Of a stretch of DNA of 14,662 nucleotides, positions 1 through 7,170 are shown piece by piece (positions within the stretch are counted from its first letter, which is position 1; each line of letters begins with the position of its first letter). The notes below the pieces were generated by a model. That model made no database searches, was not told the origin of the DNA, and was given only the letters and a program-made list of their open reading frames with translations. Source of the DNA: Nitrospirota bacterium (GTDB lineage: Bacteria > Nitrospirota > Thermodesulfovibrionia > Thermodesulfovibrionales > JdFR-88); NCBI GenBank assembly GCA_021812785.1, contig JAKAMR010000065.1, positions 1 through 14,662 on the forward strand, given 5' to 3'. The translations under genes were made by a program, and so were the position numbers.

Positions 1-99
1 CCTTTTTAGGGCAATGCCGTCCAGGTATACATAAGGATGCTCCCCCTCAATGGGCTTCATCCGCCATGCTTCAATCGTTTCGTAAATCTTGGCGTTTAG
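1..99 (-). pseudogene. IS256-family transposase fragment, cut by the window edge
   Basis: Read leftward, positions 99-1 encode a peptide resembling the middle of IS256-family (mutator-type) transposases: KIYETIEAWR, then KPIEGEHPYVYLDG, then LKR at the edge. The Asp of VYLDG would be the first residue of the DDE catalytic triad, which cuts DNA during transposition. In a complete protein roughly 150 residues should precede this segment. Here the similarity stops around position 99, and only about 50 nt remain before the 3' end of the tRNA-Met gene, with no start codon carrying a ribosome site. The N-terminal part is therefore missing and I call it a remnant. The C-terminal part lies outside the window, so I cannot say how much survives. 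Family recognition is from memory of the motif and is fairly secure. Confidence 0.62.
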
Positions 100-149
100 A
101 AAAACAAAAAGCGGCAAAATAATGATATCTGTCACAATGAGGAGGAAAA

Positions 150-223
150 TGGCGGTGCAGGGAATCGAACCCCGGACACTGCGGATATGAGCCGCATGCT
201 CTAACCGTCTGAGCTACACCGCC
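150..223 (-). tRNA. tRNA-Met (CAU anticodon)
   Basis: A complete 74-nt cloverleaf on the minus strand. Acceptor stem GGCGGTG pairs with CACCGCC, with discriminator A at 150. The D arm opens GCTC and closes GAGC. The anticodon stem TGCGG/CCGCA encloses loop CTCATAT, placing anticodon CAT at 189-187. The T loop is TTCGATT. No CCA is encoded after the discriminator, unlike the two tRNAs at the other end of the window. The well-paired acceptor start argues against an initiator tRNA. CAT could also denote tRNA-Ile2 after lysidine modification, but the arms look more like elongator tRNA-Met. Confidence 0.93.
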
Positions 224-266
224 TTGATCAGACAAACCAACTGCACATCAAAGACCCTGAAACCGT

Positions 267-272
267 ATTATA
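267..272 (-). promoter_or_regulatory. -10 box of the tRNA-Met promoter
   Basis: The minus strand reads a perfect TATAAT here, about 44 nt upstream of the tRNA-Met 5' end and just downstream of the rodA stop. The hexamer 17-18 nt further upstream is a poor match to TTGACA. The tRNA therefore probably has its own promoter rather than depending on read-through from the rod-shape operon. Confidence 0.5.
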
Positions 273-287
273 CCCAAAAACGCCCCT

Positions 288-1418
288 TTAATAAAAGAGC
301 TCGAAGCGCCGCAACCTTATGTTTATAAGCAGGCCCACCGCTATGTAGTTTGAAAACACCGCCGTGCCGCCGTAGCTCATGAACGGCAGCGGTATGCCCA
401 CCACGGGCAGCATGCCCATGGCCATCCCTATATTGAAAAAGATGTAGAAGGCGAACATGAACGTAAGCCCAAGGGCAAGAAGGGCCCCGAAATCGTCCTT
501 GGCATGCCTTGCCGTATCAAGCGCCCTGAGCAGGAATGCAAGGTATATGGCAAGCAGCACCAGGCAGCCGGCAAATCCCCACTCCTCGGCAAAGCCGGAA
601 AAGATAAAGTCCGTGTGGTTTTCCGGCAGGAACCTCAGGGGCCCCTGTGTGCCCTTCATGTAGCCCTTGCCAAGCACCATCCCGGAGCCTATGGCTATCT
701 TGGACTGCGTTATATTGTACCCGATGCCGGCGGGGTCGGCCTGCGGGTCCATAAAGGCCACTATGCGGTCCCTCTGGTAGCCTTTCAGAAACCCGTGCCA
801 GATTATGTCAAAAAGAAAGGGGCCCGAAACAAGGCCGAATATCAGGAGCGCTGTTATGAGCTTTTTTGACATCCCCCTTGCGATGCACAGGAAAAGAAAC
901 ACCATGCCCATGGTGGTGGCCGTGCCCAGGTCCGGCTGTTTCACGAGAAGCCCGAAGGGCAGGAGGGCTAGCAGCGGCAGCATCTTCAAAAAATCCCTCA
1001 CCCCTATGGGAGGCTTCAGAAAAGACAGGTACCTGGCAAGCATAATGATGTAGGCCAGCCTGAAGACCTCCGAGGGCTGGAAGGATATGCCGCCGATGCT
1101 TATCCACCTCTGGGCGCCAAGGCCCATCTTCCCCATCCCGAGCACAAAGACCAGAAGCAGTATCCCTATTGCATAGAATATCCCGGCTGCCCGCCCAAAC
1201 TGGCGGTAGTCTATCTTAACGACAGCGCCCATGGCTATCAGGCCTATGAACATCCAGGCAAGCTGCTTGATATAGAAAGAGGAATGGTGCGCAGAGCCGG
1301 TAAGAGGCCTCGTGGCGCTGAAGATGGTTATTACCCCTATCAGGGAGGCCAGAAGCACAAGGCCAAGCAGCAGCCAGTCGAAGTTCTGCACATGCCGCCT
1401 GTCTATCTGCATTTTCAT
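288..1418 (-). CDS. rodA: RodA, SEDS peptidoglycan glycosyltransferase of the elongasome
   Basis: A 376-residue polytopic membrane protein of the SEDS (FtsW/RodA/SpoVE) family, which polymerises lipid II into glycan strands during side-wall growth and works as a pair with PBP2. Visible signatures are GAQRWISIGG (101-110) followed by FQPSE, KQPDLGTA (160-167), GYNITQSKIAIGSG (233-246), ENHTDFIFS (266-274) whose Asp270 matches the catalytic Asp of RodA, and GIPLPFMSYGG (341-351). About ten hydrophobic segments can be recognised. It is the last gene of the mre/mrd operon. Its ATG overlaps the mrdA stop as ATGA. The SD-like GGGAG lies 3 nt before this ATG and 9 nt before a second ATG at 1412 (Met3), so the true start may be Met3. 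The stop is TAA. Length and motifs are normal for RodA. Confidence 0.95.
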   Translation of the reverse strand: MKMQIDRRHVQNFDWLLLGLVLLASLIGVITIFSATRPLTGSAHHSSFYIKQLAWMFIGLIAMGAVVKIDYRQFGRAAGIFYAIGILLLVFVLGMGKMGLGAQRWISIGGISFQPSEVFRLAYIIMLARYLSFLKPPIGVRDFLKMLPLLALLPFGLLVKQPDLGTATTMGMVFLFLCIARGMSKKLITALLIFGLVSGPFLFDIIWHGFLKGYQRDRIVAFMDPQADPAGIGYNITQSKIAIGSGMVLGKGYMKGTQGPLRFLPENHTDFIFSGFAEEWGFAGCLVLLAIYLAFLLRALDTARHAKDDFGALLALGLTFMFAFYIFFNIGMAMGMLPVVGIPLPFMSYGGTAVFSNYIAVGLLINIRLRRFELFY

Positions 1419-3286
1419 TGTCTCCCTCCGGCCCGCACCGCGTTTGCGCCCAGCCCGCTTGCCGGCGCGCCGTTTACGATCTTTGCCGCCGCGCCTGCTG
1501 CGTTTGCGAGCGAAGGAGAAGAAACCCCGTTAAGAAGCGCGCCAGGGGCAAGTTTGCCCTCTTTTTCCTCCATGTAGGCCTCCACCGCCGCCTTCGCCAC
1601 CGGCGCGGCGGCCGAGGCCCCTTCCTCGGGGGTCTGTTCCGCCATTACGGCAAAGGCGATCCCCGGGTTGTCCGAGGGCGCGTAGCCCACGAACCAGGAA
1701 TCGTAACGCTTGCCGCCGTCCACTGTCTGCGCGGTGCCGGTCTTGCCTGAAAACTGCACCAGGCTGGACCTGGACCGGTACGCCGTTCCGTCCGGCTCGT
1801 TCACTACCCCCTGCAGGGCTGCGCGGACAAGGTTTATCGTATCGCTGCTGACGGGCAGCCCCACGGGGTCAAGCTCCGGCTGCTGGCCCGGCTTCATCTT
1901 CAGGAAGCTCAGGCGGGGCATGAATTTGCCGCCCGAACCCACCGAGCCCACAAGCCTGGCCATCTGAAGCGGGGTGACAAGCACGTAGCTCTGCCCTATG
2001 GACGCGCTCACCGTGTCTCCGGGATACCAGGGGCATTTGTAAACGCGCTCTTTCCACGCGGTGTCGGGGACCAGCCCGGAAGCCTCGTAACCAAGTCCAA
2101 GCTTCACCTTGCGCCCCAGGCCGAAGGCCCTGGCGTATTTTGCTATCTCGTCTATCCCTGTCTTCAGGCCGACCTGGTAGAAAAAAGTGTCGCAGGACTG
2201 GATGATAGCATGTTTGATATCCAGCATCCCATGCCCTCCCTTTTTCCAGTCGTGGAAGACGTGCCCTCCAAGGACGAACGTGGCGGGGCCGTTTAATTTG
2301 TCCGTGGGCTTGATGGCGCCGGACTCCAGGGCCGCTATGGCGGTGATTATCTTGAATGTGGAGCCCGGCGGGTACTGGCTCTGGAATACGCGGTCCAGCA
2401 TGGGATGCTCCGGGTCGCCGGCCAGTTGTTTCCATTCCGCAGCGCTTATGCCGTTCACAAAGGCATTGGGGTCGAAGGAGGGTTTGCTCATGAAGGCAAG
2501 TATCTCGCCCGTATTTGGGTCGATTGCCACGAAAGCCCCCGCCTTGCTGGTGAATTTCTTCTCCGCCGCCATCTGCACGTTTATGTCAAGGGCCAGAGTA
2601 ATGTCCTTGCCTTTTTTCGGGGGCACCTCGCCCATCACCTTTATCTCCCTGCCCGTTGCGTCCACTTCTATCAGTTTCTTGCCCGGCACCCCCCTTAACT
2701 GCTGGTCATAGAGGCGCTCGATCCCCCACTGCCCCACCGGCTCGCCCTTGGGGACATCGTTGTATTCCGGGTCCTCCTCTTCCTGGGAGTTGATTCTTCC
2801 GATGTAGCCTATAAGCTGGGATGCAACGTCCTTGCAGATGTAATCCCTCACTATGTTCACGTCCACATGGAGGGCGGGAAAATCCGAAAGCCTGGACTCC
2901 ACCTGGGCAAGCTCGTTGAAGTCAAGCCCTTCCTTGAGAGTCACGGGCTCCAGCGAGCCCGCAGCCGCCTGTATCTTTTGGAGGACGTCCTCAGGGGAAA
3001 GCGAAAGGAGCGCGGCGATCTGCTCAAGGTCGCCCTTCCTGAGCATGCGCGGCGTTACCGAGACATTGAAAGACGGGGCGTTTTTGACAAGTGGGACGCC
3101 GTTTCTGTCGTATATGATGCCGCGCGGCGGGTATATGTCTATGACCTTGAACCTGTTTCCTTCGGAGGCCTTCCTCATGTCGCGCCCGTCTATCACCTGG
3201 AGCTGCCAGAGCCTGACCACGGACACGAAAAAAGCCAGTATGATTACGACCGCGGCCACCTTTGCCGCGTTTCTGTCATGACTCAC
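1415..3286 (-). CDS. mrdA: PBP2, peptidoglycan D,D-transpeptidase
   Basis: A 623-residue class B penicillin-binding protein that cross-links glycan made by RodA on the outer face of the inner membrane. Residues 9-26 form the single N-terminal membrane anchor. PPRGIIYDRNG (53-63) marks the dimerisation/pedestal domain. The transpeptidase motifs are complete: Ser309 in PPGSTFK (SxxK), Ser364-Cys-Asp366 (the SxN position, Asp being common in PBP2) and KTGT at 515-518. The start is GTG at 3286; the nearby ATG is out of frame. It overlaps the end of mreD by 11 nt. The C-terminal tail after about residue 577 is rich in Ala and Gly and looks disordered. It is overlapped by rodA, its functional partner. 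Identification is secure from motifs and operon position. Confidence 0.95.
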   Translation of the reverse strand: MSHDRNAAKVAAVVIILAFFVSVVRLWQLQVIDGRDMRKASEGNRFKVIDIYPPRGIIYDRNGVPLVKNAPSFNVSVTPRMLRKGDLEQIAALLSLSPEDVLQKIQAAAGSLEPVTLKEGLDFNELAQVESRLSDFPALHVDVNIVRDYICKDVASQLIGYIGRINSQEEEDPEYNDVPKGEPVGQWGIERLYDQQLRGVPGKKLIEVDATGREIKVMGEVPPKKGKDITLALDINVQMAAEKKFTSKAGAFVAIDPNTGEILAFMSKPSFDPNAFVNGISAAEWKQLAGDPEHPMLDRVFQSQYPPGSTFKIITAIAALESGAIKPTDKLNGPATFVLGGHVFHDWKKGGHGMLDIKHAIIQSCDTFFYQVGLKTGIDEIAKYARAFGLGRKVKLGLGYEASGLVPDTAWKERVYKCPWYPGDTVSASIGQSYVLVTPLQMARLVGSVGSGGKFMPRLSFLKMKPGQQPELDPVGLPVSSDTINLVRAALQGVVNEPDGTAYRSRSSLVQFSGKTGTAQTVDGGKRYDSWFVGYAPSDNPGIAFAVMAEQTPEEGASAAAPVAKAAVEAYMEEKEGKLAPGALLNGVSSPSLANAAGAAAKIVNGAPASGLGANAVRAGGRQ

Positions 3287-3749
3287 TTGTTCTTATTTCC
3301 GGCCTCAGAAAGATGCCAAGCACTCCGTTTAAAAGCGCCTGGAAAATAAGCGTCAAAAAACCTCCGGTGGAAAACCCCTCCGCGCCCCGGCTGAAGACGG
3401 ACAGGACGGCAAGCTCCACAAAACCGCCTGCCAGGGTGAGCGTCAGCGCGCCGAAAAAACCAAGCAGGGGCGTCCACCTGAAAAACCCCCTGGAAAGGAA
3501 AGAGGCAAAAAAACCTATCACTCCTTTTGCAAGCATCCCCGGCCCAAGCACTCCCGCATAAAGGCTGTCCTCCACGGCCCCAACCGCCGCGCCGTAGAGC
3601 ATGCCCTTGCCCGAAGACCGGCTGTAGCCGAACCAGTACGCCATGAAGCTGACCAGGGCCGGCCTGAACCCGCCGATCGAAAGCTTCATGTCCAGAAGGA
3701 AGGCCAGCACCGTAAAAAGCAGGATGCGCAGGGCGGAAAAGCGCTTCAT
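3276..3749 (-). CDS. mreD: MreD, rod-shape membrane protein
   Basis: A small 157-residue membrane protein with about five hydrophobic segments, as expected for MreD, which helps hold MreB, MreC and the PBP2/RodA synthase together. The N-terminal pattern (LRILLFTVLAFLLD, then FRPALVSFMAYWFG at 28-41) and the later LYGAAVGAVEDSLYAG stretch are typical of the family, which is otherwise poorly conserved in sequence. Position between mreC and mrdA is the strongest argument. Its ATG overlaps the mreC stop as ATGA, and AAGGA lies immediately before the start. It overlaps mrdA by 11 nt, implying translational coupling. Confidence 0.9.
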   Translation of the reverse strand: MKRFSALRILLFTVLAFLLDMKLSIGGFRPALVSFMAYWFGYSRSSGKGMLYGAAVGAVEDSLYAGVLGPGMLAKGVIGFFASFLSRGFFRWTPLLGFFGALTLTLAGGFVELAVLSVFSRGAEGFSTGGFLTLIFQALLNGVLGIFLRPEIRTSES

Positions 3750-4543
3750 TTCCTTATTATCGTCACCTGCTCCAGCCTGGTGGTGTCGGTATAGGGGGTA
3801 ACCTGCACCTCTTTGAAGAACCCGTCTCCGCTGGAGACGCCGGACACATAGCCCACCCTGATGCCGGCGGGGAAAAGCCCGTCCAGGCCGGAGGTGGAAA
3901 GGACGTCTCCTTTTTGCACATTTACGTCGCTTGTAACGTACTTGAGCTCGCAGTGGTCCAGCCCGCCGTTGCCTGAGAAAATGGCCTCCTGCCCCAGGCG
4001 CTCTATCCTCACCGCCGCCGCAAACCGGATGTCATTTATCAGGAGCACCCAGCTATAGTCCTTCTGCACGCCTATCACCTTGCCGGCAAGCCCGCCGGGG
4101 CTTATGGCGATCATGTTCTTCTCTATCCCCTGGCGGCTTCCGGCGTCTATCACGAAGGTGTTTTGCCACCTGGAAGTGCCCCTGGATATAACGTTTGCCG
4201 TGGCCACATAATTGGGCGTGTGCTCCTTTAGGCCAAGCAGCGCCTTGAGCCTGGCGTTCTCAAGCGAGAGGGCATATGTGCCTGAAAGCTGCCTTTTAAG
4301 GCTTGAGACCTCCTGCTCAAGCTGCCGTATGCGGATGTCTTTTCTGCTGCTTGTCAGGCTGGTGATCAGGCCCGTGCCCCAGGAATATGCGGAGTGCGCC
4401 GCCTCCAGGCCGCCGTAGACGAACCCGTTCAGCTGCTTCAGGGGTTTTAAGGGTCTTTCAACCGCCGGGTCCGCCTGGTAGGTCATGAGCGCCCCCGCAA
4501 ACAGGAACAACAGAAAAAGGGGCAGAAATCTCCTACCCGGCAT
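3746..4543 (-). CDS. mreC: MreC, periplasmic elongasome scaffold
   Basis: A 265-residue protein with one N-terminal membrane segment (about 6-20), a predicted coiled coil (about 67-103, with a heptad-like run IRQLEQEVSSLKRQL) and a C-terminal beta-domain core. The latter carries family signatures such as ISRGTSRWQNTFVIDAGS, GLAGKVIGV and VQKGDVLSTSGLDGLFPAGI. MreC forms periplasmic filaments that bind and activate PBP2. The gene begins 2 nt after the mreB stop with no clear ribosome site of its own, so it is probably translated by coupling to mreB. It ends in TGA within the overlap with mreD. Length and domain order are ordinary. Confidence 0.94.
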   Translation of the reverse strand: MPGRRFLPLFLLFLFAGALMTYQADPAVERPLKPLKQLNGFVYGGLEAAHSAYSWGTGLITSLTSSRKDIRIRQLEQEVSSLKRQLSGTYALSLENARLKALLGLKEHTPNYVATANVISRGTSRWQNTFVIDAGSRQGIEKNMIAISPGGLAGKVIGVQKDYSWVLLINDIRFAAAVRIERLGQEAIFSGNGGLDHCELKYVTSDVNVQKGDVLSTSGLDGLFPAGIRVGYVSGVSSGDGFFKEVQVTPYTDTTRLEQVTIIRK

Positions 4544-4545
4544 TT

Positions 4546-5577
4546 TTAGTTGATGGCTATCTTCTTAAGCAGTTCCAGTTCGTCCAGCATCTTGCCGACG
4601 CCTTTGACCACGGCGGTAAGCGGGTCCTCGGCGACGCTCACCGGCAGCCCGGTGGACTCCCTGATAAGTATGTCAAGGCCGCTCAGGAGCGCCCCGCCGC
4701 CCGCAAGCACTATCCCCCTGTCCACTATGTCCGCCGCAAGCTCCGGCGGCGTGTTTTCCAGGGCCACCTTGATGGTCTCGATAATTATATTGACAGGCTC
4801 CTGCAGCGCCTCCATTATCTCGTCCTCGTTTATGGTGAAGGTCTTTGGAATGCCCGATACGAGGTCCCTGCCCTTTATCTCCATCGTCTTTGGCTCGCGA
4901 TGGTCGAACTTGCACGCAGAGCCCATCTCCACCTTTATCGTCTCGGAGGTGCGGTCCCCGATCATCAGGTTATACCTGCGCTTTATGTAGGCCATGATGG
5001 CTTCGTCCATCTTGTCGCCGCCCACCCTGGCCACCTTGCTTATCACTATTCCGTCCAGAGAAATGACCGCTATGTCCGTCGTGCCCCCGCCCACGTCCAC
5101 TATCATGTTGCCGTAGGGCTCCCCAACCGGAAGGCCCACGCCAAGCGCCGCGGCCATCGGCTCCTCTATAAGGTAAACCTCCCTGGCCCCGGATGCCTGG
5201 GCCGCGTCCTTCACGGCCCTCTGCTCCACCTGGGTTATGCCGGAGGGCACCCCTATTATGACTCTCGGGGAAACGAAGCTGCGCCTGTTGTGCACCTTCG
5301 CTATGAAGTACTTGAGCATCTCCCCGGTTGCGTCGAAATCGGCTATCACGCCTTCCTTCATCGGCCGGATGGCGTATATGTTTGCGGGGGTCTTGCCCAG
5401 CATCCGTTTGGCCTCCGCGCCGACCGCCACGACCTTTTTAGTGTCCTTCCTTACAACAACCACGGAAGGCTCATTGCACACGATGCCCTTGCCCTTCATG
5501 TAGACAAGGGTGTTGGCCGTGCCAAGATCTATCGCAAGGTCGTTGGAGAACCAACCCATTATTTTGCTGAAAAACAT
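4546..5577 (-). CDS. mreB: MreB, actin-like rod-shape protein
   Basis: A 343-residue actin-fold ATPase that forms filaments under the inner membrane and positions the elongation machinery. Visible motifs are DLGTANT (17-23, phosphate 1), [13 protein letters not shown] (109-121), DVGGGTTD (161-168, phosphate 2) and LAGGGALL (291-298, adenosine site). The N terminus [17 protein letters not shown] matches the short amphipathic membrane-binding start of Gram-negative MreB. The frame is open for 50 more codons upstream, but that stretch overlaps the RDD gene and has no MreB character. The ATG at 5577 has a strong GGAGG 7 nt before it, so I place the start there. The start codon shares one base with the TGA of the RDD gene (TGATG), implying coupled translation. 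Confidence 0.97.
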   Translation of the reverse strand: MFFSKIMGWFSNDLAIDLGTANTLVYMKGKGIVCNEPSVVVVRKDTKKVVAVGAEAKRMLGKTPANIYAIRPMKEGVIADFDATGEMLKYFIAKVHNRRSFVSPRVIIGVPSGITQVEQRAVKDAAQASGAREVYLIEEPMAAALGVGLPVGEPYGNMIVDVGGGTTDIAVISLDGIVISKVARVGGDKMDEAIMAYIKRRYNLMIGDRTSETIKVEMGSACKFDHREPKTMEIKGRDLVSGIPKTFTINEDEIMEALQEPVNIIIETIKVALENTPPELAADIVDRGIVLAGGGALLSGLDILIRESTGLPVSVAEDPLTAVVKGVGKMLDELELLKKIAIN

Positions 5578-5993
5578 CAAACCGCCTCCTTGAGCCGGGC
5601 CTCGACAACCCGGGTTTTTGCTATTTCGTCCCCTATTCTCCTGCCCTCCCGGCTTCCAAGGAGGACTATGAATTCCAAAGCGAAGATGGCCGCGGCAAGC
5701 AGCCAGCCTATGAGAGGGACCTTCCAAAGGACAACCCCGGTGCCCAGGGTGAGATTGCGCAGTATTGATTCCCGCGCGCGACAGGCCGCCCCTCCGTCAT
5801 CCAGCACAACGAGCCCCAGGAGCCTCTTGCCGACGCTTCCCCCGCCCGCGATGCCATCGCCTATAAGCATATAACCCACGCCCGCCAGAAAGCCGGCCTT
5901 TGGTAGGATCTCAGCGGCCGCAAGGATAATTATCACATCAACGGCTCTGGCCACAACCCTTGATAGAAGACTGGCTTGATTAGCCGCGCGCAT
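5577..5993 (-). CDS. RDD-family membrane protein, first gene of the mre operon
   Basis: A 138-residue RDD-domain protein. The name-giving residues are Arg12, Arg16 and Asp19 in [10 protein letters not shown], followed by a hydrophobic segment, then [19 protein letters not shown] (45-63), typical of the domain, and a closing [10 protein letters not shown] (121-130). Two or three membrane segments are visible (about 18-30, 84-112). RDD proteins are a broad family with proposed transport or ion-handling roles, and the function here is not known. It is the promoter-proximal gene ahead of mreB and is co-translated with it by TGATG overlap, which suggests a role tied to envelope growth or simply shared expression. 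The ATG at 5993 keeps Arg12 intact; a later GTG would remove it. No SD sequence precedes the start, and a -10-like box ends 6 nt upstream. Confidence 0.86.
   Translation of the reverse strand: MRAANQASLLSRVVARAVDVIIILAAAEILPKAGFLAGVGYMLIGDGIAGGGSVGKRLLGLVVLDDGGAACRARESILRNLTLGTGVVLWKVPLIGWLLAAAIFALEFIVLLGSREGRRIGDEIAKTRVVEARLKEAV
5578..5590 (-). promoter_or_regulatory. Ribosome binding site deciding the mreB start
   Basis: The minus strand reads GGAGGCGGTTTG directly before the ATG at 5577. It is a near-perfect anti-SD match at 7-nt spacing and lies inside the end of the RDD gene. It argues for the short MreB start over the 50-codon longer frame. Confidence 0.8.
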
Positions 5994-5999
5994 CGGAAA

Positions 6000-6029
6000 A
6001 TTTTAACATTGGATTTTTCACTTTTTCAA
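6000..6029 (-). promoter_or_regulatory. Promoter of the RDD-mreBCD-mrdA-rodA operon
   Basis: On the minus strand, TTGAAA (6029-6024) and TAAAAT (6005-6000) are separated by 18 nt, a good sigma-70-type pair. The expected transcription start falls at about 5993-5994, on or beside the A of the RDD start codon, so the mRNA would begin with the start codon. Confidence 0.6.
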
Positions 6030-6077
6030 GCTCTAACTGGAACTTTAAAGGGTATCCTGCACATGGGAAAGCCCATC

Positions 6078-6086
6078 TGTTATTAT
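6078..6086 (+). promoter_or_regulatory. Extended -10 promoter of the GroES-like gene
   Basis: TGT followed by TATTAT forms an extended -10 element ending 5 nt before the GTG start at 6092. The -35 region is weak, as is usual with extended -10 promoters. The predicted start of transcription (about 6092-6093) coincides with the start codon. It is divergent from the mre operon promoter about 50 nt away. Confidence 0.5.
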
Positions 6087-6091
6087 ACACT

Positions 6092-6457
6092 GTGGAGGCT
6101 AAAAAGACGCTCCTGATAGTAGGCGACAGGGTGCTCATAGAGTTGGGGGAAGGCTCGGACAAGAGCGCTGCCGGCCTTTATCTGCCCCCGAACATCAGGG
6201 ACAAGGACAAGGTGCAGAGCGGGAAGGTCATAAAAAAAGGCCCCGGCTACCCCATCCCGGACTCCTCCGCCCCGGACGAGCCGTGGGTTGAAAGAAAACA
6301 GGCCGTCAGGTATTTGCCTCTGGAGGCGATGGAGGGCGACTACGCCATCTTCCTTAAAAACGACGCCGTGGAGATAGAGTTCGAGGATAAAAAATACGTC
6401 ATAGTCCCCCACGCCTCGATACTCGCCCTCGTCCGCACCGAAATACTGGAGAGTTGA
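6092..6457 (+). CDS. GroES-like co-chaperonin
   Basis: A 121-residue protein with GroES hallmarks. GDRVLIEL (11-18) corresponds to the classic GDRVLVK-type N-terminal strand. A mobile-loop region follows (about 20-35, ending in GLYLPP), then VQSGKVIKKGPG (41-52). The C-terminal half contains GDYAIFLKNDAVEIEFEDKKYVIVPHASILA, equivalent to the GroES dome/barrel closing strands. It is longer than the usual 95-100 residues. Extra residues lie at about 53-78, including PIPDSSAPDEPWVERK. No groEL is adjacent, so this looks like a stand-alone variant rather than the main groES. The frame opens at GTG 6092 with no SD sequence, and a -10-like box sits just before it. A function as GroEL partner is inferred from the family only. 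Confidence 0.83.
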   Translation: MEAKKTLLIVGDRVLIELGEGSDKSAAGLYLPPNIRDKDKVQSGKVIKKGPGYPIPDSSAPDEPWVERKQAVRYLPLEAMEGDYAIFLKNDAVEIEFEDKKYVIVPHASILALVRTEILES

Positions 6458-6469
6458 TCTCCGCGGTAC

Positions 6470-6475
6470 TAAAAT
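6470..6475 (+). promoter_or_regulatory. -10 box of the DedA-family gene
   Basis: TAAAAT ends 6 nt before the GTG start at 6482; upstream TGGAGA (6447-6452, 17-nt spacing) is a modest -35. The AAGGG directly before the GTG is too close to act as a normal SD, so transcription may begin on the start codon. Confidence 0.42.
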
Positions 6476-6481
6476 TAAGGG

Positions 6482-7114
6482 GTGGACACCCTTTCCTTCT
6501 TAAAAAGTATTCCCGGGCTTATAAGACACCTGGGCTTCCTTGCCTACGCCATCATCTTCCTTGTAACCCTGTTTGAAAGCGCGGCCTTCACGGGCTTCGT
6601 CCTTCCGGGCGAGACTTTCGTCGTTTTCGTGGGCTTCCTTGCGGCCCGCAGATACCTGCTCCTGAAATACACCCTCATGGCCGTGGCCTTCGGGGCGATC
6701 GCGGGCGACAATGCGGGATACTTCGCCGGCAGGAAGCTTGGAAGGAGGTATTTCGCGGAGCACAGCCGGTTCCTTCTGCTTAAGAGGGAGCACCTGGACC
6801 GGGTGGACGCATATTTCGACAGGCACGGCGGGGCGACGGTCGTCACCGGCAGGTTCATAAGCTTCATACGCTCCGTCACCCCCTTCAGCGCGGGCCTGGG
6901 AAGGATGAAATACACCAGGTTTTTGGTCTACAACCTGGCCGGATGCATCAGCTGGACCTTCTCTTTCACCCTGCTTGGCTATTTTTTCGGCCGCAATTTG
7001 AAGCTTATAGAGAAATGGCTTGGCAGGGCCGAGGCCTTCGTGTTCGCCTTCATCGTCATGGCGCTGATAGCCCTTTATCTGTACCCCCATTTCCGCAGGC
7101 GCAAAAACAACTAA
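6482..7114 (+). CDS. DedA-family (VTT-domain) membrane protein
   Basis: A 210-residue integral membrane protein of the DedA/VTT family, members of which act in membrane lipid flipping (for example undecaprenyl-phosphate or phosphatidylethanolamine) and in maintaining proton motive force. Conserved features include FESAAFTGFVLPGE (31-44) with the family acidic residues, AGDNAGYFAGR (74-84) with Asp76, and GRFISFIRSVTPFSAG (123-138) with Arg124 and Arg130, matching the arginines known to be essential in Escherichia coli DedA proteins. The last helix (about 185-202) ends in a basic tail. Translation starts at GTG 6482, 24 nt after the GroES-like stop. Which substrate it handles cannot be read from sequence. 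The proximity of cell-wall genes makes undecaprenyl-phosphate recycling a reasonable but unproved guess. Confidence 0.87.
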   Translation: MDTLSFLKSIPGLIRHLGFLAYAIIFLVTLFESAAFTGFVLPGETFVVFVGFLAARRYLLLKYTLMAVAFGAIAGDNAGYFAGRKLGRRYFAEHSRFLLLKREHLDRVDAYFDRHGGATVVTGRFISFIRSVTPFSAGLGRMKYTRFLVYNLAGCISWTFSFTLLGYFFGRNLKLIEKWLGRAEAFVFAFIVMALIALYLYPHFRRRKNN

Positions 7115-7156
7115 GCGGAGGGTCCCCGCAGTTGCCAGCCCGGCATAATGCCCGCC

Positions 7157-7165
7157 TGTTATAAT
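7157..7165 (+). promoter_or_regulatory. Extended -10 promoter of the GGQ-mutS2 operon
   Basis: TGT followed by a perfect TATAAT, an extended -10 element, ends 5 nt before the ATG at 7171. No SD sequence fits between them (GGAAT only), so the transcript probably starts at or within one base of the start codon. Confidence 0.6.
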
Positions 7166-7170
7166 GGAAT

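Noticed and set aside
5578..5727. 50-codon N-terminal extension of MreB
   Set aside because: It overlaps the RDD gene in another frame and lacks MreB character; the ATG at 5577 has a strong ribosome site and the normal MreB N terminus.
4900..5874. 324-residue open frame on the plus strand across mreB and the RDD gene
   Set aside because: It is antisense to clearly recognised genes, has no family-like motifs and arises from GC-rich third positions of mreB.
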